From Tetraselmis striata (lineage: Eukaryota; Chlorophyta; Chlorodendrophyceae; Chlorodendrales; Chlorodendraceae), in NCBI GenBank assembly GCA_006384855.1, contig VCJN01002218.1, positions 1-64,000 of the forward strand: a stretch of DNA of 64,000 bases, written 5' to 3'. The translations under genes were made by a program, and so were the position numbers. Under the pieces are notes generated by a model that made no database searches, was not told where the DNA came from, and saw only the letters and a list, made by a program, of their open reading frames with translations. This document shows, in pieces, positions 25,001-37,453 of this stretch. The first letter of the stretch is position 1. Each line of letters opens with the position of its first letter.

Positions 25001-27825
25001 GTTGTTGCACTCGGTGGGGATTGTGCCGGGCGGCAGCCGCTTGGTGACGGACCTCGGCGTCACGGAGTAGGGATCCTGCCGCAGCGGGGGCGCCCGCGGA
25101 GCTCAGAGATTGCGCTGCATGGCACATCGGCGGCTGGCTCTCTGCAGAGCACGGAGTGCAAAGGGCAGTGACGCATAAACATTGACCACACATGTGGTAT
25201 GGCTTTCATTCCGCATGTATGGCCAGCATGCCACCGCGTCGCACCTCCACCAGCATGGTGACATGCGAGGTGTTGACGTTGAGCGCCACCAGCACCAGCT
25301 GCTCCTCCAGCGTGGCCGCCTCGTCCAGGGGCGGCACCTCGAGGTCGATCACCGCATAGCCGTCGTCCAGCTGGTGCTCCCCGTACTCAAACGTGTACTT
25401 GCTGAGGCCCTGGACAGGTGGGAGGGCAGCCGACAGCCCCCGCACGTCATGCCGTGCGAGTGGGAATGGGAACTCCCGCGGCGGCAGCAGCGGCGCAGAA
25501 AGACCAAGGACGGAGAATGGTGACGGTTGAGGGGGTCCTGATAGTAGGGATGCACTGTCAAGTGGATGGGCGCTGATGGCGGCACCTGGCAGTACAGCGC
25601 CCAGCAGGTGATCCTCGCGCCGTCGGTGCTCTCGTACTGGCCGACCACGCGGCGCGCGGGCGGGGTCGGGTCCTCCGGGTCCTCCACCGTCAGGCGGGCC
25701 GTGAGGGACCACTCCAGCAGGAGGGTGGGGTGCAGCGCCTCGTGCAGGTTGATGGAGCCCTTGCGGAACCAGCGCGGCGACCCGATCATCGTCTGCGTCC
25801 CGGGAGCAGGCGTCACGTCATGCTCCTCCCCCACACTCACCGCACCACCCGAGTGCAGCGCGTCCCTCATGCGGCAGTGCCCTCCGGCGCACACTCACCA
25901 CCACCGCGTCTAGTCGCTGCACCTACAGAAATGGCAGCCCCCCCGGCGCTGGCCCAAAACCCTAAAAGCACCGCTGCTGATTTGGGCACGCGGAGGCTGG
26001 GAGCTGATGAGACTAAGACTTGATGGCTACATCCGTATGCAGTGCGCACAGCCCCGAGTTGCTGTCACTTCGCAAGGCCAAGAGCGGGCATGCCGTGCCT
26101 TCTCAGCACACTGCACGGGTCAACGGCAAGCACGCTGACCCCCCCCCCCAAGTAATCCTGCAGCCGCCTGGGGGGGGGAGGGGGGGGGGGGAGGGGGGGG
26201 GGGGGGGGGGAGGGGGTTCAGACTGTTGATGTACCTTGGAGAGGGTATCCCCCACGTAGACGGAGCTGACGGGGAAGAACTCCCGCACGCGGGACGACAC
26301 GTCCATGATGTACTGGAACGTCGACGCGGGGCTGGTCACGTCCTCCATGTCCGACAGGCCAAGCTCCTTGGAGATGTGCCACTGCGAGTCTGCAATATTG
26401 AGAGGCGGCGCACGAGGAATGTGAAAAGATGAGACTGGGCTGTCAGCTGGCGGGCCTGCCGCGTCTTGTCCGACACGCTGCAGCGGGAAGGGGGGGGGAG
26501 CACCGTTTTTGGCGTCCGGGGCCACCGAGATGTAGGCCGCCATGCAGAAGCAGACGCAGAAGGCGGCGAACACGAGCAGCCGCATCCCCTCGCGCACCAT
26601 CCCCACCTCCAGCTCCAGCCGCTCCTGCGCGCGTCACGGCTCGCTGAGATGAGGGAGGGCCCATATACATGTATGATCCCGGGTGGCGGGCAACCAGGCA
26701 TTGCCGGAAAATTGGTTTAAGCAACCTGACCACCGCCCCCACGCCCTCTCGTGCACCTCAAGGCAAGTCTACCGAGGGCGAAGAGTGCCGGTGGACCAGT
26801 GACAAACGGCGAGAGACACCGATTACCACCCCCTAAAGCGGCTAGGGCGCTTCACCGGTGCCGCCTGTGACATGCGCCGCAGGCGCCCGCCGGATGGCAC
26901 TGCTGGCAGATAGGCCAGCGATGGAGCGCAGGGTCTAGGTTGCTCCAGTAAAGACACGGAGGGCAGCAAACCAGTAACTATCCGTGCGTATACATAGCCC
27001 TCGTGAGGCGCGCCGGGGGGGGGGGGGGGGGTATCTCTCAGTCGAGACGTTATCGGTATGTACTCCCGTTGGATATACCACAGATTTCCCGAATCCCTGG
27101 TCCCGAGCGCCTTCCTCTAGGCCGGACAGCGGGCTGAGGCTGTGCGTCTGCTTGCAGCGCGGGGCAGCGTGCACCTTGAGCAGCATTGCGTTCAGCGGCG
27201 GCAGCCGCGCCTCACCGCCATCGGCGCCGGCCTGCTGCCGCTCCGCCTCCGCCGCCGGGCCCTGGAGCCGCCGGTACGGGGGGGAAGAGCGGCATCGCAC
27301 ACGTGAGAGCTATGTCAAGGGACAGGGGGGCGCGCCCAGGGCGACTTTCGCTCGGGATGCGCCTATATCCGCCATGACAGCGCTGCATCTATCTGCCTGG
27401 TTGGCCCTCTCGGCGCCCATGTCTTCCTCTTGCTGTCGCATGTCAGTCTCTCCTTTCGTGGTGGGTAGAAGCATACTCAGGATGCAGCCCGTGAGATGAC
27501 TGTAGATACCAAAAGGCTTAACGTAGGGGGGTCGTTTATTTCAGTGTTTCTACAGGCTATCCACCTAGCCGTGAACTGCAGCAGCACCCTGCTGGAAAGA
27601 GCATGCCGGCCTACCCACTTTTGTTCGCACGCTACGGCATGCGGGGCACGCGCAACAGCCCGCCGTGAGTGTCGCGTCGTGCAGCAGGGCTAAGACGACT
27701 TGATGCATCAGTGCTCGCACCTGGGGCGGCTCGCTCTGGTACTCCGCCTCCACGGGGGGCAGCTTGACGCGCCGGCCGTTGCCAGCGGGGATGCCGCCGC
27801 CGACATGGGCGTCGCGGGCCGCCAT
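10446..27825 (-). CDS. PKD2: Polycystin-2-like (TRPP) cation channel
   Basis: A membrane cation channel of the polycystin/TRPP family; in Chlamydomonas the homologue sits in the flagellar membrane. About 32 exons give about 1,726 residues, close to the size of algal PKD2. Order of parts: cytoplasmic N-terminus, TM1 (about 78-98, [13 protein letters not shown]), a huge extracellular loop of some 1,200 residues, then S2 to S6 with a pore segment and a short acidic C-terminal tail. The start at 27825 ([11 protein letters not shown]) is the first ATG of the first exon; the frame is open further upstream, so an earlier start is possible. One junction is unsure: the small exon before 24480. The last exon has two single-base frame breaks. 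At least one intron starts with GC. Most introns carry sense-strand C-runs. Exons are listed in the two sub-entries. Confidence 0.85.
13099..13170. repeat. Short tandem-like CAGTTCACA repeats in a PKD2 intron
   Basis: Five degenerate copies of a 12-17 bp unit built on CAGTTCACAATG, all in one direction, inside the intron between PKD2 exons 13585-13522 and 13037-12912. Spacing is irregular. No function is evident. Confidence 0.6.
13286..13325. repeat. Perfect 12-bp inverted repeat in a PKD2 intron
   Basis: CGTTTGCTCAAG (13286-13297) and its exact complement CTTGAGCAAACG (13314-13325) enclose a 16-nt loop. It lies in the intron upstream of exon 13037-12912 and could form a stable intronic hairpin. 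Confidence 0.7.
14700..14960. repeat. ATGTATAC-rich low-complexity tract in a PKD2 intron
   Basis: Alternating purine/pyrimidine words (ATGTATAT, ACATACGT, ACACATAT) fill the 5' part of the intron following exon 15653-15393. Open frames here are rich in Tyr, Ile and Cys and are artefacts of the repeat. Confidence 0.8.
16200..16520. repeat. TATA/ATGTATAT tract in a PKD2 intron
   Basis: About 300 bp of ATATAT, ATGTATAT and AGAAATAT words, ending in a (GT)n stretch at about 16511-16528, in the intron between exons 17221-16925 and 16066-15902. Both strands show spurious Tyr/Ile-rich frames. Confidence 0.85.
19029..19057. repeat. G29 homopolymer just after a probable GC donor
   Basis: Twenty-nine consecutive G on the plus strand, a C-run on the PKD2 sense strand, starting about 8 nt downstream of the proposed GC donor that ends exon 19201-19066. 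Confidence 0.9.
20579..20610. repeat. (CA)n microsatellite in a PKD2 intron
   Basis: An imperfect CA repeat lies immediately upstream of the exon starting at 20505 in the minus-strand sense, so it reads as GT repeats in the transcript, about 75 nt from the acceptor. Confidence 0.9.
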
Positions 27826-30800
27826 TACACCGCCCGCGCCCGCACCCCAGCACAACCTGCAGTCGGCGTTAAGGGGCGCGTACTCCCGCCTGTGTGTCGG
27901 TGGACACGGCTGACAGTGATACCCGCCTCTGTCGCTGGCTTGACAGGCCTGATATGGGCGGCAGCGACTGAGTGTTGAGTTGCACGTTAGGGATGCCGTC
28001 TCCGTTGCTGGAACTGCAACTGGCTGCAACTGCTTCATAATATACCGCGGCGCGGAGGACATGACGTACGGGTACGAAATAATAGTTATGGACGACCTAC
28101 CGGTACGAAACAAGAAGTACCAGTAGGAAGAAATGATCCGATTTCTGAGAAGAGCTTAAGGCAGTCGCGATGGGTAGCGACCCAGTAGCATTGCTCGATG
28201 TACTGTAATCCTTACTACTCGTCGTTCTACCTAGGACGCCGCTCGGGGTATGACGAGTAACACGGGTTTGCATGCGCTACGCAGACTGGCGGTGCCATTG
28301 ACAGCTGTGCTGGATTCTTACTCTGAAGTCTGAAGTCTGTGCGACTAGCGACTATACGTTGGCTGCAAAAAAGGCGGTCGAGAGATCACCCGAAAAGGCA
28401 CCACCAGCAGGAAACGCTTACTACCGTCCGGCAACTGCGAATTATACAACGCTTCAAGAAATGGTAAACCCTAATTCATGTACGGCAGATGCGACCAGAG
28501 AGTTGAGAAGGGGTGCCAAACCTGATTGGGGTTAAATGTAAACTAATGTCTTTCATACTTCGCGCGTCCTGTGCTAGATGGTTTTTAGCGATTTCTGTAC
28601 GGTACCGCTAAATAAATAATGGAGATGCGGGAAGTAGCGACTACGCGTGTGGGTAGTAACTTTAGTAACTAAGAGGTACGAAAATGGCACAATAGTCCCG
28701 ATTGACATCAACCCCCGTTTTCATTTAAAAAGCAATTGTCACGCCACGGCCACGGCCACAGCGAGTATTATTTGTGCAGCCGACGATATTTGAATGATAC
28801 TGTATACCCTTGATGTTACTCATGGGTACCAGGCGCGATCTCGCGTGGCGCACGTTAGCTAGGCGAGGACTTTGAATCCATCATAGAAAGGTTCAATCCA
28901 GCTTCTCTGCGAGTGGAAGCTGAAGCACAACATAAAGACGGCGGTGCGGCTGAGGCTGTCGAAGCTGCTGAAGAAGCACATGCTACCGAAGGACACATGC
29001 TGCGCAGCGACTACATGGAAGTGTTTGTCGCGTATGCACCCGTCCGTCGTATGTGACCTGGGAGTTATCGTTGATCTTATTTGTAAGTAGGAAACGGATC
29101 TTTTTCGGCACCCTGCTCATGCACGGGCGGCACTCGTACATGGCACTACCTGTACGGTCGATAACCCCACGCACGCGGCGCGCACGAGAGCGCCCCCCCC
29201 CCCCCCCCCCCCCCGTTAAGCCAAAAAGCATGCGGCGTAACATCAACGTATGATCAACGTGTATCCTACGAAAACCCTAATCGTTTGGAACTAAAGTTAT
29301 TCCGGAAACAAGCGTTGTCGAAAAAAGTATCCGTCAATGCGTGCACACCTCGAATCAAATGCCTTCCGACTCGATTTTTGCAGTGCCAACTAGTCGCTAC
29401 CCATGGAGTCGCATCGCCCAAGGGGGGGCATATTAACCGCCGAGCGTAAATGTTCAAGTATCATATGCGCGAGTACACCGAACAAATTGTCACACCACCG
29501 TATGTGTAAGGTGTTGATGTGTGCGTATCGTTAAGTTCCACGCAATTTTATTTTATTCCGCATGGGTAGTGACCTCATGCTGTTGTTGCGGACGTCACCA
29601 AATTTCGACCGCCTTTTTATTTTAATTTTAGAAAATTCAAGAAGTGCCAAAACTACGTGCTGCACCGCCAAGGTTCTGATTAGGGAAATATATAGTAGCC
29701 CTGCTCGCGTCGTAGATTTGATGTATTTTATGTTTATGTTTTAAAACAAATTCCGACGTTTCCTCGCAACGTTGAAAAATAGTGCCATTGACAGCTGCTC
29801 AACGAGGCAGCTACACTGCAATACTGCTTTAGAGATGGTGTCACGCCGCATTATTGTGCACGGGTGCACGCCACCATGTCCCCACCTCGCCCAAAAACAA
29901 CGTCGTCGCCTACTACTCGTTGCCGACATGTCATTTCAATGTTTCCTCACGACTTCACAATCCCTCCATGACCATCCCACCGTGCAATATTCTATGCATG
30001 CGTCGCGGCACGTGTGGGGCACCAATAAGGCGAGCGGCCAAGCTCTGTGCTGGGTGGGTACTTGAAACGCGCGCGCAATGAGGCGCCAGAACCACTCACG
30101 TATGGCAGTTGTTGTGGAGAGGTGTTCCCGTAGTCATATCGCTATAGGACAATCCACCCCCCCCCCCCCCCCCCCCTGGCGCGATGGACCTGTTATTGCC
30201 TTCAATCCTGCCTACATGTACTCTAGCACGAGTCCACATCCTCGGGACTACCCTAGCTACATTGCACATATGCAGTATTGTATCAACACTGATGTCAACA
30301 GCCCCCCCCCCCTCCCCCCGCCCCCCCCCCCAACTCTGTTTTCCCTTCACGCGCTAAATAAAGCGTCTTGCCAATTTCGGCTCTTGTCCGTGTTAGACAG
30401 CCTGCGCGACCTTTTCAGCAAAATCAGACTGAACTCACTCAAGCTTCCAGGATGAGGGGTTTGGTTACACGGGGTAGAGTCAAGGCCAGGATCCTCGTCG
30501 TTCTCCTTGCTGCTGGCTGTTCAATAAATGCGCGTTGCATGAGACCCCCCCCACCCCCTCTCAGTCACTCATCCGCCAAGCAAATCGTTGCACCTGACTG
30601 CAAAACATCAGCCCACTACGAGTACTGCCAATACCCCATCAAGCCGTAGCTTCCCCGAGTGTGCCCAGCCCAGAACCTAGGCGGCTGTCAGAATGCCGCT
30701 CACTCACAGTCGCGATTTGAGTCCCCATCACCGGGCCCGCCTCTCCACCCGCCAATTGCTTCCAACCAAAGATGGCGCCAGTAGCCCTCAAATTCAAAAT

Positions 30801-31558
30801 GACACATTTCCTGCGGCAGCTAACAAGGAATATACAAATCCTTAAAAGTTACGTACCGCCACTTGCTGCGGTTGCTCCAGCTGAAACCAACATAAGCGCA
30901 CGAAGTTGTTCTCATGAATACGCGCAAATGAGGTGGCGCAGCCCGCCCCGACTTGGCCGGTGCTAACTAATGCTGCACAATCCTCGCTACTTTCTCAGAA
31001 GGCGCAAGAAAGGTTGCCACATGTGAGGGAGCGGCACTGTCAACAACGGCTCCCAGCCTCCCATAGGAAATGGGCAGGTTGTTGGTGCGGACTGCGCGCA
31101 ATTGGGGAAAGCAATTCAGGAGTGACGGCATACAACAGTACATGCAATGTGCAACCACTCATTGAGATGGAATGTTTGGGTGTTGTGTAGTGGCGCCCGT
31201 TGGAAGCGGCAGTCGCTGAGTGCAGGCAGTGGGCTGCACGACATGGCTAGCGGCGGGCTATCATCACTTGACGCAATGCACAGGCGCTGCTTGGCATGCG
31301 CGCCCCAACTTTCTAAGCATGTCCTACCACGATGTATGGCATGGGCTCCCAGGCACCCAATGCTGCGGAGCAGCATCGCGTGCGAGGAAACCTCATCGCA
31401 TGTACATCTGTATGCATAGCATGTGTGCGTGTGGGCCGTTGTTGGGGGTTGGTGGAAGAGACCCTGTCAGGTGCTGCGCGCTGGCCAGGTGGACGAGTAG
31501 CATGGCGTGGGGACCGCGCGCCAGTTGCCCCGCCGCGGTGCCGAGCACGCTCGGTGTC
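27826..31558. other. Intergenic: PKD2 5' side to Rieske gene 3' side
   Basis: No exon with recognisable similarity was found in this 3.7 kb. It should contain the PKD2 promoter at its left end. It holds TAGTCGCTA-type words at 28346, 28635 and 29391, C-runs at 29193-29214, 30157-30176 and 30301-30330, and a basic open stretch at about 28900-29050 (+) (KLKHNIKTAVRLRLSKLL) that I cannot assign. Confidence 0.5.
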
Positions 31559-34500
31559 TCAGTGGAAGCCGGCCCAGGGGTCCACTACCGGCGGTCCCTC
31601 CCCGGCGCCGGGGACACCTGCGGTGGCAGCGTGCGGGCTATCAGCGTCAGGGCCGTACATGTGATGGGTGTGTGTGTGTGTTTGGGGGGGGGCGGGGGGG
31701 CGCTGGGCACACCGGACAGGAGCCGGCGCTGCTCGAAGCGGAACTTCAGGTGCGCTGCGTGGCAGAGCAACGCAAGGACCGCCAGCACGCAGGGGGCCTG
31801 CGCAGTGTTGCCACAGGGAGCGGGGCAGGGCCCAGTGTGCGGTGTTTAGAACCCTCGAATCCGAGCTGCGGCAACTCCGCGGTGGCGGCCCGCAACCCCT
31901 GCCTGGGCTCGGCATCCCAGGACCGCCTCTCCAAAGCAATGGGATATGACTCATTGCAGCGACCAAGGTTGGATTGGCGCAAAAATATAAATCCCCCCCC
32001 CCCCCCCTCTGGGAGGAAACGGCGGCAAAGGCAAAGAGCACGGCGGAAGCATCATAACGTCACCACTATTTGCCAGACCGCATCATGCCACGATCGCATT
32101 ACATGACTTTGGATGCGATGTTGCAAAGCAGTTCTTCGAACCAGAGAAGGTAAATAAACATTATGGACATACGGATGTTTAATGTACATACAGTTATTTC
32201 GTGGAGACGCAGGGGCGGCAAGGCAAGGCCGCCAATTTCCGCAGAGGTGCGTGGGGAGGCTCATGGGCGGCTCACCTGGGACGGGGCGCCCCACAGCGCC
32301 ACCGCCGCGCCGAGGCTAGCTACCGCGAGCGCGACCGCGAGCTTGCCGGCGGCCTGGGAGAGCTTGGCGAAGAGCGACAGCGTGCGGCGGCAGCTGCGGC
32401 AATGCTTTGTGTGCCTGCGAGGACGGCAGCGATGGCAGCGGGGGCGTGCTGAAATTGGAGCTCTGAACTACTCGCAATCCGATAAACACAACAGCTGCTG
32501 AGCCACGTGATGGATGGAGAAGGGGTTAAAAGCAGTTTGACAATGGCCTAGCCCGGTCTGTGAATCCTTAAGTGGTATCCATTGACGTATCCGTAAGACA
32601 ATTCGGCTTGGGCGGTGTAAGCCGCAAGTCGGCACGTTGCAATTCAAGGAAATTGGAAGTCGTGTCCGGGATGGCAGAGGGACTGGGCTTACATGTGGAC
32701 ATACCAAGACGGCGAAACACTGAGGCAACACAAGGGGGGAGGGGACGGGGGCGCACGTGTTCCAGCGGTCTAGCAGCTGCGCCTGCGTGACCTCCGCGCT
32801 GTGGAACGGCATCGCGCCGCCCCAGGGCCCCCCAGACGCAAACTTGTTGAGCCACCGCCGGAAGGCCACGATGCCCTGCGCCGCCGGCCGGCCAGGGCAG
32901 GCAGATGAGACCCGCCCACCGCCGCCTCAGAGAGGGACAGGAGCGCGAGAGCCCTTTTCAATGCGAGTGCGGCACGAGCGCTGCGGTGTAAGTGATAATG
33001 TGGCCACAGGACATCACCATGCCGCATGCCGCCACGCTCTCGTATCGCCCTTTATGTTATACTAGGAGGGTATGTACATATGTGCCCGTGATACCGGGAA
33101 AGGCTCTGGGCGGGTGCTGCTCAATTTATCTTCACGCCGTGGCGCTCTCGCTCCACCTCTGGTTGACAAGAGTACCCAGACTGATTCATCGGTTCACCCT
33201 GTCCGCGGTACGCGCAGTTGCCGATCTTCGTGACGATACCGTTGCGAACCCACATTGCCGCGTAGATCGCCCCATGGACGGTGTCTCCAAGGTGTAGCTA
33301 GTCGCGCTGTGACGCAAGCGAAATAATCGAAACAACCGGGTGCCGGCCCCCCTTAAAGAACCCTTATGAATAAGCCTCAGATTAGGGTGGCATGCAGACC
33401 ATAAGATCATTCGCTAGAGTTCTGAAATAGTTGTGTCAACACTTGACCATTGGCAGGCAGGGCCGGCTCCTATTCGCAGTGATCTTATCACTACCGCGCC
33501 GGACCCCGCAGACAGATGCTATGTTCATATAATCCTCCCCCCCCCGGGAGTGATCATCCCGGTGTCAATTCATTTCTGCCAGCTAGATGCAGCGCTGCCG
33601 GTCACGAACGAATGACGAGTGGTTCGAATGTCGTTGCGCTGCCATTACAGGGCCCGAGGGACAATGTAATGGACTGTTGTAATACACTGGTGCACTGGTG
33701 CACCATTGGCCGGGCGCGCACCTGGTCGCTGGGCGTGAGCAGGGCGTACTCCTTGGTCCAGTCCCCCATTGGGCGGGTCTGGGGAGGCAGCGCGGAGCAG
33801 TCAGCACGCGATGGCGCAGGTCGTCACTGCCCATCTTCCCCAATAGCCAACCCAGCGCAAGGGGGCATGGGGCAGTCAGGGCAGCGCGCGCCGCGCCTGG
33901 TTGCGCTTCTGCATGTAGCGCTCCGTGCCAGCCATGATCATGTTGTCCTGGTCGCCGAGCTTGGTGCTCGCTGTGTGGCGGAAGGCCTCGCCCACGTACT
34001 TCGGGAATACCTGCACCCGTCGCGCGAGCAGAATACTGGTCAGGGCCGAGGGCGGTGGGAAGCTGGTTGAGTTGTGTGGGCGCCCTCGCCGGCTCGGGTT
34101 ACGGTGTTACTAGACACCGCTGCTATCTCACCATGCCGCAGCAAGTGAGTCAATATGTGCATGCTTATCAGAACAGTGTCATACCGTTATGCATTCAGCT
34201 ATACCAAAAATACGTACATCCCGCTGGTGTTAATACAACTGCCGTGATTACTAGTGCACCATTGCAGCGAGACTCGAAATTGGGAATGAACAGAGGCGAC
34301 ATTTGAATGGGGTACTGGTAAGCTGGCAAATATAGCGGCGGTCGCATTGCACTGCTTTCATGCCGCAAATGTAATTAAAGCAAACGAAAATCTTTCTGTC
34401 TCGCGAATGCAAAGATGCAGTTGTGATTACATCACCATACATCACCACGCTCATCCCCAAACAGCCCCGTCTTACTGGAGACGCAGTCCCGGCGCATGCA

Positions 34501-37412
34501 CCTCCAGCTGATGCAAGGCACCGGCACAGGACGGGCAGGCCGGAGAAGCGAATTGTTTGTGTGTTTTGGGGGGGGGGGGGGGGGGGGGGGCGCAGGGCGG
34601 CAGTGTTCACGCCAGCATTTCACCTTCATCAGCAGCCCGGGCAGCACAAAGCTCGCCACCGCCTGCAGCTTGCGCAGTCTATCCAACGGCGACGCCTTTG
34701 GCGGCCTAGCAACGGGCTCATCCTGGGGGGGCGGAGGGGAGAAGGGGGGGGGGGGGGGGGGGGGGCGGGGGGCATTATGCTCGGTCGGGTCGTTCAAGCA
34801 TGCAGCACCCGTGCCCGTAGTTCAAGTCAGCATGTCCGTGGTTTCGCCAATGAGGCACGGCCACGCGCCCTTCTGGCGAGTCGATCTCAGGGCTTGGCTC
34901 ACCTGGCCAGCCGGCTGGTTGCGCTTGGCTGCCTCCAGCTCCGCCTTCTGCGCGTCGGTCGGCATCGCAAACTGGAAGGAGGCGAAGAAGCGCGTGTAGC
35001 CGGGGCGCACCGGCAGGAAGTACAGCCGCGTCTGCATGACGCCAGACGGCTTGATGTAGGTCGTGTCTGCGGTGGAGGGCGCCGTGAAGGCGCGCGTCGC
35101 CAGCTGCCCATCCGTGGAGGCGCTGTAGCCGCCGTGCTTGAGCACAAACCCGCGGCTGCTGATCTTGCCGTCCAGCTGCGGCAGGCGGCACGCGGGCCTC
35201 GGCCTGATTGCGGGATGGAGGCAGCCACGCGTGCGTGCGCGTGTGTGTGATCAGGAGAGCAGAGCATGTGTGAGGAGCACACCTTGAAGTCCCTCATGGG
35301 GACGGCCGATTCCGGCGAGTACTTGGTGAGCCCAAAGCCGAGGCCCTCATGCAGAAAGTTGGCGTGGCAGGGGTCGTGCGCGTTCTCCAAGAACATCGTG
35401 AAGTCGATGGGCGCCTCTGCCATCATGAACTCCGCCGACCCCCCGCGCGGGTCTGGCGGCGGCGCGCTCATCTGGGCCTCCACCCAGCGCTCGGGGCTGG
35501 CGTCCGGCCACACCCAGAGCAGGCCCTGCGCAGCACCGTCGGCGCCCTCAAGCGGTGTGGTGGGCGAGGTGGCCGGTGTGCGGGGCAAAGCAAGGCAGCA
35601 GGCGGCGCGTATCCCTTGTCTTCGCCATTGGCACATCCATGCTAAACATAAGGCGGCAGCCGGCGCCCTCACCTGGCTGAGCTGTGTCGGGTAGCTGATT
35701 GCCTTGGATTGCGGCAGGCGGCACGCTTTGGCCTCGCTACAGGAGGATTCAGTGTGTGTGTTGGGGAAGGGGGGGTAGGGGGCAAGCGCAGCGGATGAGA
35801 CGGGAAGAGAACGAGCACCATCACACACAACCCTTTGATCCCTGTGTGACCAGGGACTGTGTTATTGCAAGAATCAAGTTGTTCACAGCAGCCGACTCTC
35901 CCCCCATAGGCAGCCTCTGCCGTTCCCCCCTCCTCCTCCTCCCCTCCTTCATTACAGACGCCCCCCCCCCCCCCCCCCACCGGGGATGGCCTGATGGCCG
36001 CCTGGTGCCCCCTTGGCGCCTGGATGGTTCGCACGCATGGCCGGCCGATGGTTCGCACCTGGCTTCACTGACGGCCATCGGCAGCCGGGTGCACTCGCCC
36101 CGCCCGTTGTAGCAGTAGCCGTGGTACCGGCACATGAGGTCGCCCTCCGGCGTGACCTTGCCCAGCGACAGCGGCGCCAGCTTGTGCGGGCACGCGTCGT
36201 CCACCACCCGCCACTCGCCGGCGCCATCCTTCCAGCAGGCCAGCGGCTTGCCTGGTACGCGGCCACACGGGGAGAGCGGGCGGGGGGGGGGGGGGGGAAG
36301 TTGGCCGATACTGATACACTACGAAGTTGTTTGCGGAGATCACCCACATGGCCAATGCCGCGTTGATGATGCGGCGCGGGGTTACCGGTACCAAGCACTG
36401 CGATTGAAGGGACATGGGGTGTCTCTGTCATGGCATCCGGGGGGCATTCGCTTCACATCCTCGCCGCAGGTGGCGCTATTAAACGGAGTCAGAGTCGGAG
36501 GCAGAGTCGACAACCAGAGAAACACACTGTAGCTTGCCCTCCCTTCCCCAAACACAGCGCAGCCTCGTGACTCGAGCGAACTGCTAGACGTAATTGAGAT
36601 GCAGGTGTGTGCAGAGCTTGCTCACCGAGGACCCTATGCCCTCAGATTGCATGTACCCCCCTCTGAACACAGCGAACATCGTGACGGTGCTCGTTATTAA
36701 GCATTTCCCCAAGTCCAATTCCGTCCCACTTTTCAAGAGGGGGGGGGGGGGGGGGGGGGGGTCCCCTGGAGACACGGACACTCGCTAGCGGGCCGCGCTA
36801 GCAGGTGTTTTTCCGCCCCACGGACAGGACTGGCAACAGTGAAACTCTTGCAGCGCCTTCCCGGCGGCCTGTCTAGGCAGCTACCCAGTTACGGACCGCC
36901 CTGAATAGGCGGCAGCTCCGAAGGTAAAACACCGCTGAGGCATTCCACAAGACTATATGAAGGTCAGTGACGGAATTTCCCGCGAATAGGGGATCGCCGT
37001 CTAAAGCACTGCCATTAAAGCAACTCGCAATAGCTACGGAAAGATCTGCGAAACCTGGCAGGTAGGGCGTACCCAGGACCTCCAGCTCGCTAGGGCGGCC
37101 ATCCTCCAAGTCGGAGGCGCGCGCCAGCGGGTACCAGTTGCGGGTCCACTCGAATGTCCCCTCCCCCTCGCCGCTCACGGTCCGAGCCTCCACGGGCGCA
37201 GACGCCCAGACGCCCATGCGGCGGCGGTCTAGGCCGCGGCTGTGGGCGGGGCCCCGGCTGGCGCGGTGCCGGGGGGAGGGCGGGGCGGCGGTCGAGACCG
37301 ATCTCGGCGCAGCGGATCCCTGCGGCGGTGCTCCCACTGACCAGGCAGCACCGCGCCGGCCGGTGGGCGCGACCCGGGGGGACGCGGGGCTTGTGAGCAG
37401 CCGAGCACCCAT
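31559..37412 (-). CDS. Rieske-type oxygenase, PAO/PTC52/Tic55 group, plastid
   Basis: Chlorophyll-metabolism or envelope monooxygenase family. Twelve exons in phase: 37412-37073, 36251-36059, 35736-35673, 35525-35283, 35175-34903, 34722-34624, 34010-33897, 33778-33722, 32875-32757, 32414-32276, 31797-31713, 31617-31559; 594 residues. The first 80 or so residues (MGARLLTSPASPRVAPTGRR) suit a transit peptide. Rieske 2Fe-2S ligands CPH and CRYH: Cys134, His136, Cys154, His157. Mononuclear iron motif D-x2-H-x4-H at Asp250, His253, His258. The C-terminus has HCRSC (Cys506, Cys509), the redox CxxC of this subgroup, and two hydrophobic helices, as in membrane-anchored PAO and PTC52. Intron 7 starts with GC (CAG/GCGCGG), and no GT precedes the next stop. 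Whether the substrate is pheophorbide, protochlorophyllide or unknown cannot be told. Confidence 0.92.
36822..36853 (+). repeat. Dispersed 32-bp repeat, copy 1
   Basis: GGACAGGACTGGCAACAGTG followed by a near-identical tail to CTTGCAG. Related copies lie at 59338-59370 (same strand) and 47399-47434 (opposite strand). This copy is inside intron 1 of the Rieske gene, so it is probably a transposon scrap. Confidence 0.65.
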
Positions 37413-37453
37413 GGCTCCGGGAGCGTGGTGTTCCTATTTCTCTTTCTGTTTGT

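Larger units (their letters stand above)
15393..27825 (-). other. PKD2: PKD2 N-terminus, TM1 and extracellular loop: exons 1-23
   Basis: Exons 27825-27721, 27261-27175, 26624-26504, 26389-26235, 25922-25899, 25792-25586, 25409-25245, 25075-24923, 24788-24758 (tentative), 24480-23810, 23248-23123, 22966-22797, 22691-22499, 21880-21711, 20505-20448, 20304-20172, 20048-19838, 19201-19066, 18881-18781, 17995-17899, 17221-16925, 16066-15902, 15653-15393. All phases agree. Two stretches look like laminin-G/concanavalin-like beta sandwiches: about 540-735 ([38 protein letters not shown]) and about 925-1038 ([30 protein letters not shown]). A Cys-rich segment lies in exon 21880-21711. The end of the loop before S2 ([27 protein letters not shown]) fits the polycystin domain. 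The intron after 20172 starts with GC (CAG/GCAAGC); the one after 19066 probably does too (ATG/GCGAGC). The acceptor at 15653 was chosen because the better-looking one at 15586 is out of phase. Confidence 0.75.
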
